Below, one piece after another: positions 6,091 through 6,217 of a stretch of DNA of 6,217 bases (positions within the stretch are counted from its first letter, which is position 1; every line of letters starts with the position of its first letter). The stretch is from assembly GCA_003229235.1 (NCBI GenBank), contig QIIH01000171.1:1-6217 (forward strand). Direction: 5' to 3'. This DNA is from Flavobacteriales bacterium. GTDB lineage: Bacteria; Bacteroidota; Bacteroidia; Flavobacteriales; Flavobacteriaceae. The notes under the pieces are model-generated. The model did no database searches, was not told the DNA's origin, and saw only the letters and a program-made list of their open reading frames with translations. The position numbers were made by a program, and so were the translations under genes.

Positions 6091-6217
6091 ATGATTAGAT
6101 TAAAGACCCTAAGTTTTGTTCTTTTTACATTGTTGATTGTCTCTTGTAGTGGCGACGATAACTATACTCCTATAACAGACGATACCGCGACAACAGACGA
6201 TACTACAGATGATACCA
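6091..6217 (+). CDS. Lipoprotein N-terminus, gene cut by window end
   Basis: Only the first 42 codons are inside the window; the frame is open to the end. The start MIRLKTLSF is followed by a hydrophobic stretch (7-18) and the lipobox LIVSC, so C19 is the predicted lipidated cysteine after signal peptidase II cleavage. S20-G21-D22-D23 right after the cysteine fits the acidic lipoprotein export signal known in Bacteroidota (SDD-type in flavobacteria), which suggests display on the outer-membrane surface. From residue 29 the chain is a Thr/Asp-rich linker with three TDDT units (29-32, 35-38, 39-42). Such linkers usually precede a folded domain, which is not visible here, so the product cannot be named. 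It is divergent from the toroid gene, with 177 bases between the starts. ATG at 6091 is supported by the signal peptide and the promoter box. Confidence 0.85.
   Translation, partial: MIRLKTLSFVLFTLLIVSCSGDDNYTPITDDTATTDDTTDDT
6175..6216 (+). repeat. Short tandem-like coding repeat ACAGAYGATACY (TDDT)
   Basis: Three 12-base copies start at 6175, 6193 and 6205, each encoding Thr-Asp-Asp-Thr. The last two are directly adjacent; the first two are separated by six bases (GCGACA, Ala-Thr). The copies differ only at two C/T positions, so the array looks recently expanded. It may continue beyond the window. Confidence 0.7.

Noticed and set aside
1..6217. Defence island, toxin-antitoxin pair, CRISPR array, mobile element or riboswitch
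   Set aside because: No cas-like, nuclease, transposase, integrase or antitoxin-like product, no regularly spaced repeats, no terminal inverted repeats and no leader long enough for a riboswitch were found.

Overview
The window is AT-rich chromosomal DNA from a member of the Bacteroidota, most likely a flavobacterium or a close relative. Four things point there. Promoter-like boxes match TAnnTTTG rather than the sigma70 consensus. The starts are preceded by A-rich leaders without Shine-Dalgarno sequences. The last gene encodes a lipoprotein with the typical C-S-G-D-D start. The large peptidase is of a kind common in this phylum. The assignment is inferred from sequence style, not from a marker gene.

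Left part (1-1959, plus strand): a 485-residue protein of unknown function, probably a helical TPR-like repeat protein, is followed after 62 bases by a small DCC-family (DUF393) thiol-disulfide oxidoreductase-like protein. An 18-bp perfect palindrome covers the stop codon of the first gene and contains a perfect -7-type promoter box for the second.

Middle (1960-5913, minus strand): an exported M14 zinc carboxypeptidase-like protein of 841 residues has all its metal ligands and its catalytic glutamate in place, plus a C-terminal domain resembling class I glutamine amidotransferases. Its stop codon directly abuts the stop of the DCC gene. Upstream of it lies an exported or membrane-anchored 434-residue protein with repeats of the prenyltransferase/squalene-cyclase alpha-toroid type. 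The two minus-strand genes are separated by a strong intrinsic terminator (4525-4583), so they are probably transcribed separately.

Right part (5914-6217): a 177-bp divergent intergenic region carries a good promoter for the toroid gene, a promoter box for the rightward gene and a pair of direct repeats that could be an operator. It is followed by the first 42 codons of a lipoprotein that runs off the window.

The genes do not form a recognisable pathway or a defence or mobile system. No tRNA, rRNA, CRISPR array, insertion sequence or transposon end was seen. The most noteworthy items are the regulatory structures between genes and the poorly described families: the helical protein, the exported toroid protein and the M14-amidotransferase-like fusion.
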